Shown here one piece after another: positions 63,640-64,000 of a stretch of 64,000 nucleotides of DNA. The notes under the pieces are model-generated. The model was not told where the DNA came from. It ran no database searches and saw nothing but the letters and a program-made list of their open reading frames with translations. The position numbers and the translations under genes are program-made. Source of the DNA: Acanthosepion esculentum (lineage: Eukaryota; Mollusca; Cephalopoda; Sepiida; Sepiidae). Numbering within the stretch: the stretch's first letter is position 1; every line of letters begins with the position of its first letter. The stretch covers positions 25,034,705 to 25,098,704 of the forward strand of contig OZ038509.1 in assembly GCA_964036315.1 (NCBI GenBank), in the 5' to 3' direction.

Positions 63640-64000
63640 CCCCTTGTGATTCTGTGGTTCTACAGAAGGATGCTGAGAATACCATGGACTGAACATGTGA
63701 ACAATGGTGAAGTTCTAGAGACAATGGTAATGAAAAGTACACTTATACTTAATGTTAGGAAAAGACAGGTGAAATTTCTGGGGGACATAATGAGGAAAGA
63801 GGGACAGAAAACTTAATACTTACCGGATAGATTGAAGGTAAGAGAGACAGGGGGGAAGCAATGTATAATCTATCTAGTGAGCTTGAGGAAATGGATGGCA
63901 GAACAAGGTTTAGAAGACAAAATTCATAAGAGCTACAAATGACAGGAAATTGTGGAGAGCATTGATTGCCAACAACCTGAAGGGAGATGGCATATAAAAG
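63640..64000 (+). pseudogene. RTE-type LINE ORF2 C-terminus
   Basis: The plus strand reads LWFYRRMLRIPWTEHVNNGE, LETMVMKSTLILNVRKRQVK, FLGDIMRKEGQK, a stop at about 63,813, then LSxLRKWMAEQGLEDKIHKS and, after a frameshift, DRKLWRALIANNLKGDGI. This is the post-reverse-transcriptase domain of RTE-like LINEs and gives the parent of the 133-bp array and of the 62.4-kb tails. It runs to the window edge. Inactive. Confidence 0.82.

Overview
The window is AT-rich, intron-like or intergenic animal DNA. No complete host gene could be recognised. It is a dense mosaic of decayed transposons, microsatellites and tandem arrays. The mix suggests a lophotrochozoan, most likely a coleoid cephalopod such as an octopus: tRNA-derived and 5S-derived SINEs, CR1/Jockey-like and RTE-like LINE 3' ends, Tc1 and pogo/Tigger elements, many (TA)n tracts, and hammerhead-bearing repeats. 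This placement is inference from repeat content, not from a host gene.

Layout. 1-1024: 74-bp tandem array. 1.5-5 kb: an inverted pair of ribozyme-bearing terminal repeats, a palindromic element in TA repeats, a Tc1 remnant, and more hammerhead motifs. 6.2-10.6 kb: an endonuclease-type LINE relic, a tRNA-like gene, a 133-bp array made from an RTE LINE C-terminus, and the adjoining RTE relic. 11.4-14.5 kb: 109-bp array, duplicated LINE tails, 148-bp triplication. 16.3-16.5 kb: the only good promoter/first-exon candidate. 19.8-22.3 kb: a 97-bp array cut from LINE ORF2. 22.7-24.7 kb: Tigger copies, one with a LINE nested in it. 25.8-31.8 kb: SINEs, a foldback element, a Tc1 element with both termini, a LINE relic, a 107-bp array, and a solo LTR inside a SINE. 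32-33.3 kb: 88-bp array. 34-36.7 kb: LINE 3' ends and a duplicated ribozyme block. 36.8-38.1 kb: an element with long inverted ends, each carrying a hammerhead. 39.4-41.2 kb: 110-bp array. 41.6-45.4 kb: a duplicated Ty3/Gypsy reverse-transcriptase relic with two LINE insertions between the copies. 46.4-52.1 kb: 5S/tRNA SINE, LINE reverse-transcriptase relic and a very homogeneous 184-bp satellite (26 periods). 53.7-54.0 kb: three tandem mariner MITE hairpins. 55.1-55.7 kb: 128-bp ribozyme array. 56.9-58.3 kb: Tc1 relic interrupted by a two-unit relative of the 184-bp satellite. 62-64 kb: RTE tails and a 5S/tRNA SINE.

Two themes connect the parts. First, hammerhead-ribozyme architecture occurs in at least five related families. 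One copy (36,872-36,927, minus strand) has the full catalytic core, three paired stems and a GUA cleavage triplet; its partner at 38,037 shows a compensatory change in stem I. Family C swaps the core C3-G8 pair for U3-A8 in both copies. Second, most of the tandem arrays can be traced to pieces of retroelements in the same window (LINE ORF2, LINE 3' tail, RTE C-terminus, ribozyme tail), with what look like two-copy starting states at 36.4 kb and 57.3 kb. No search or folding program was run. All family assignments rest on reading motifs by eye.
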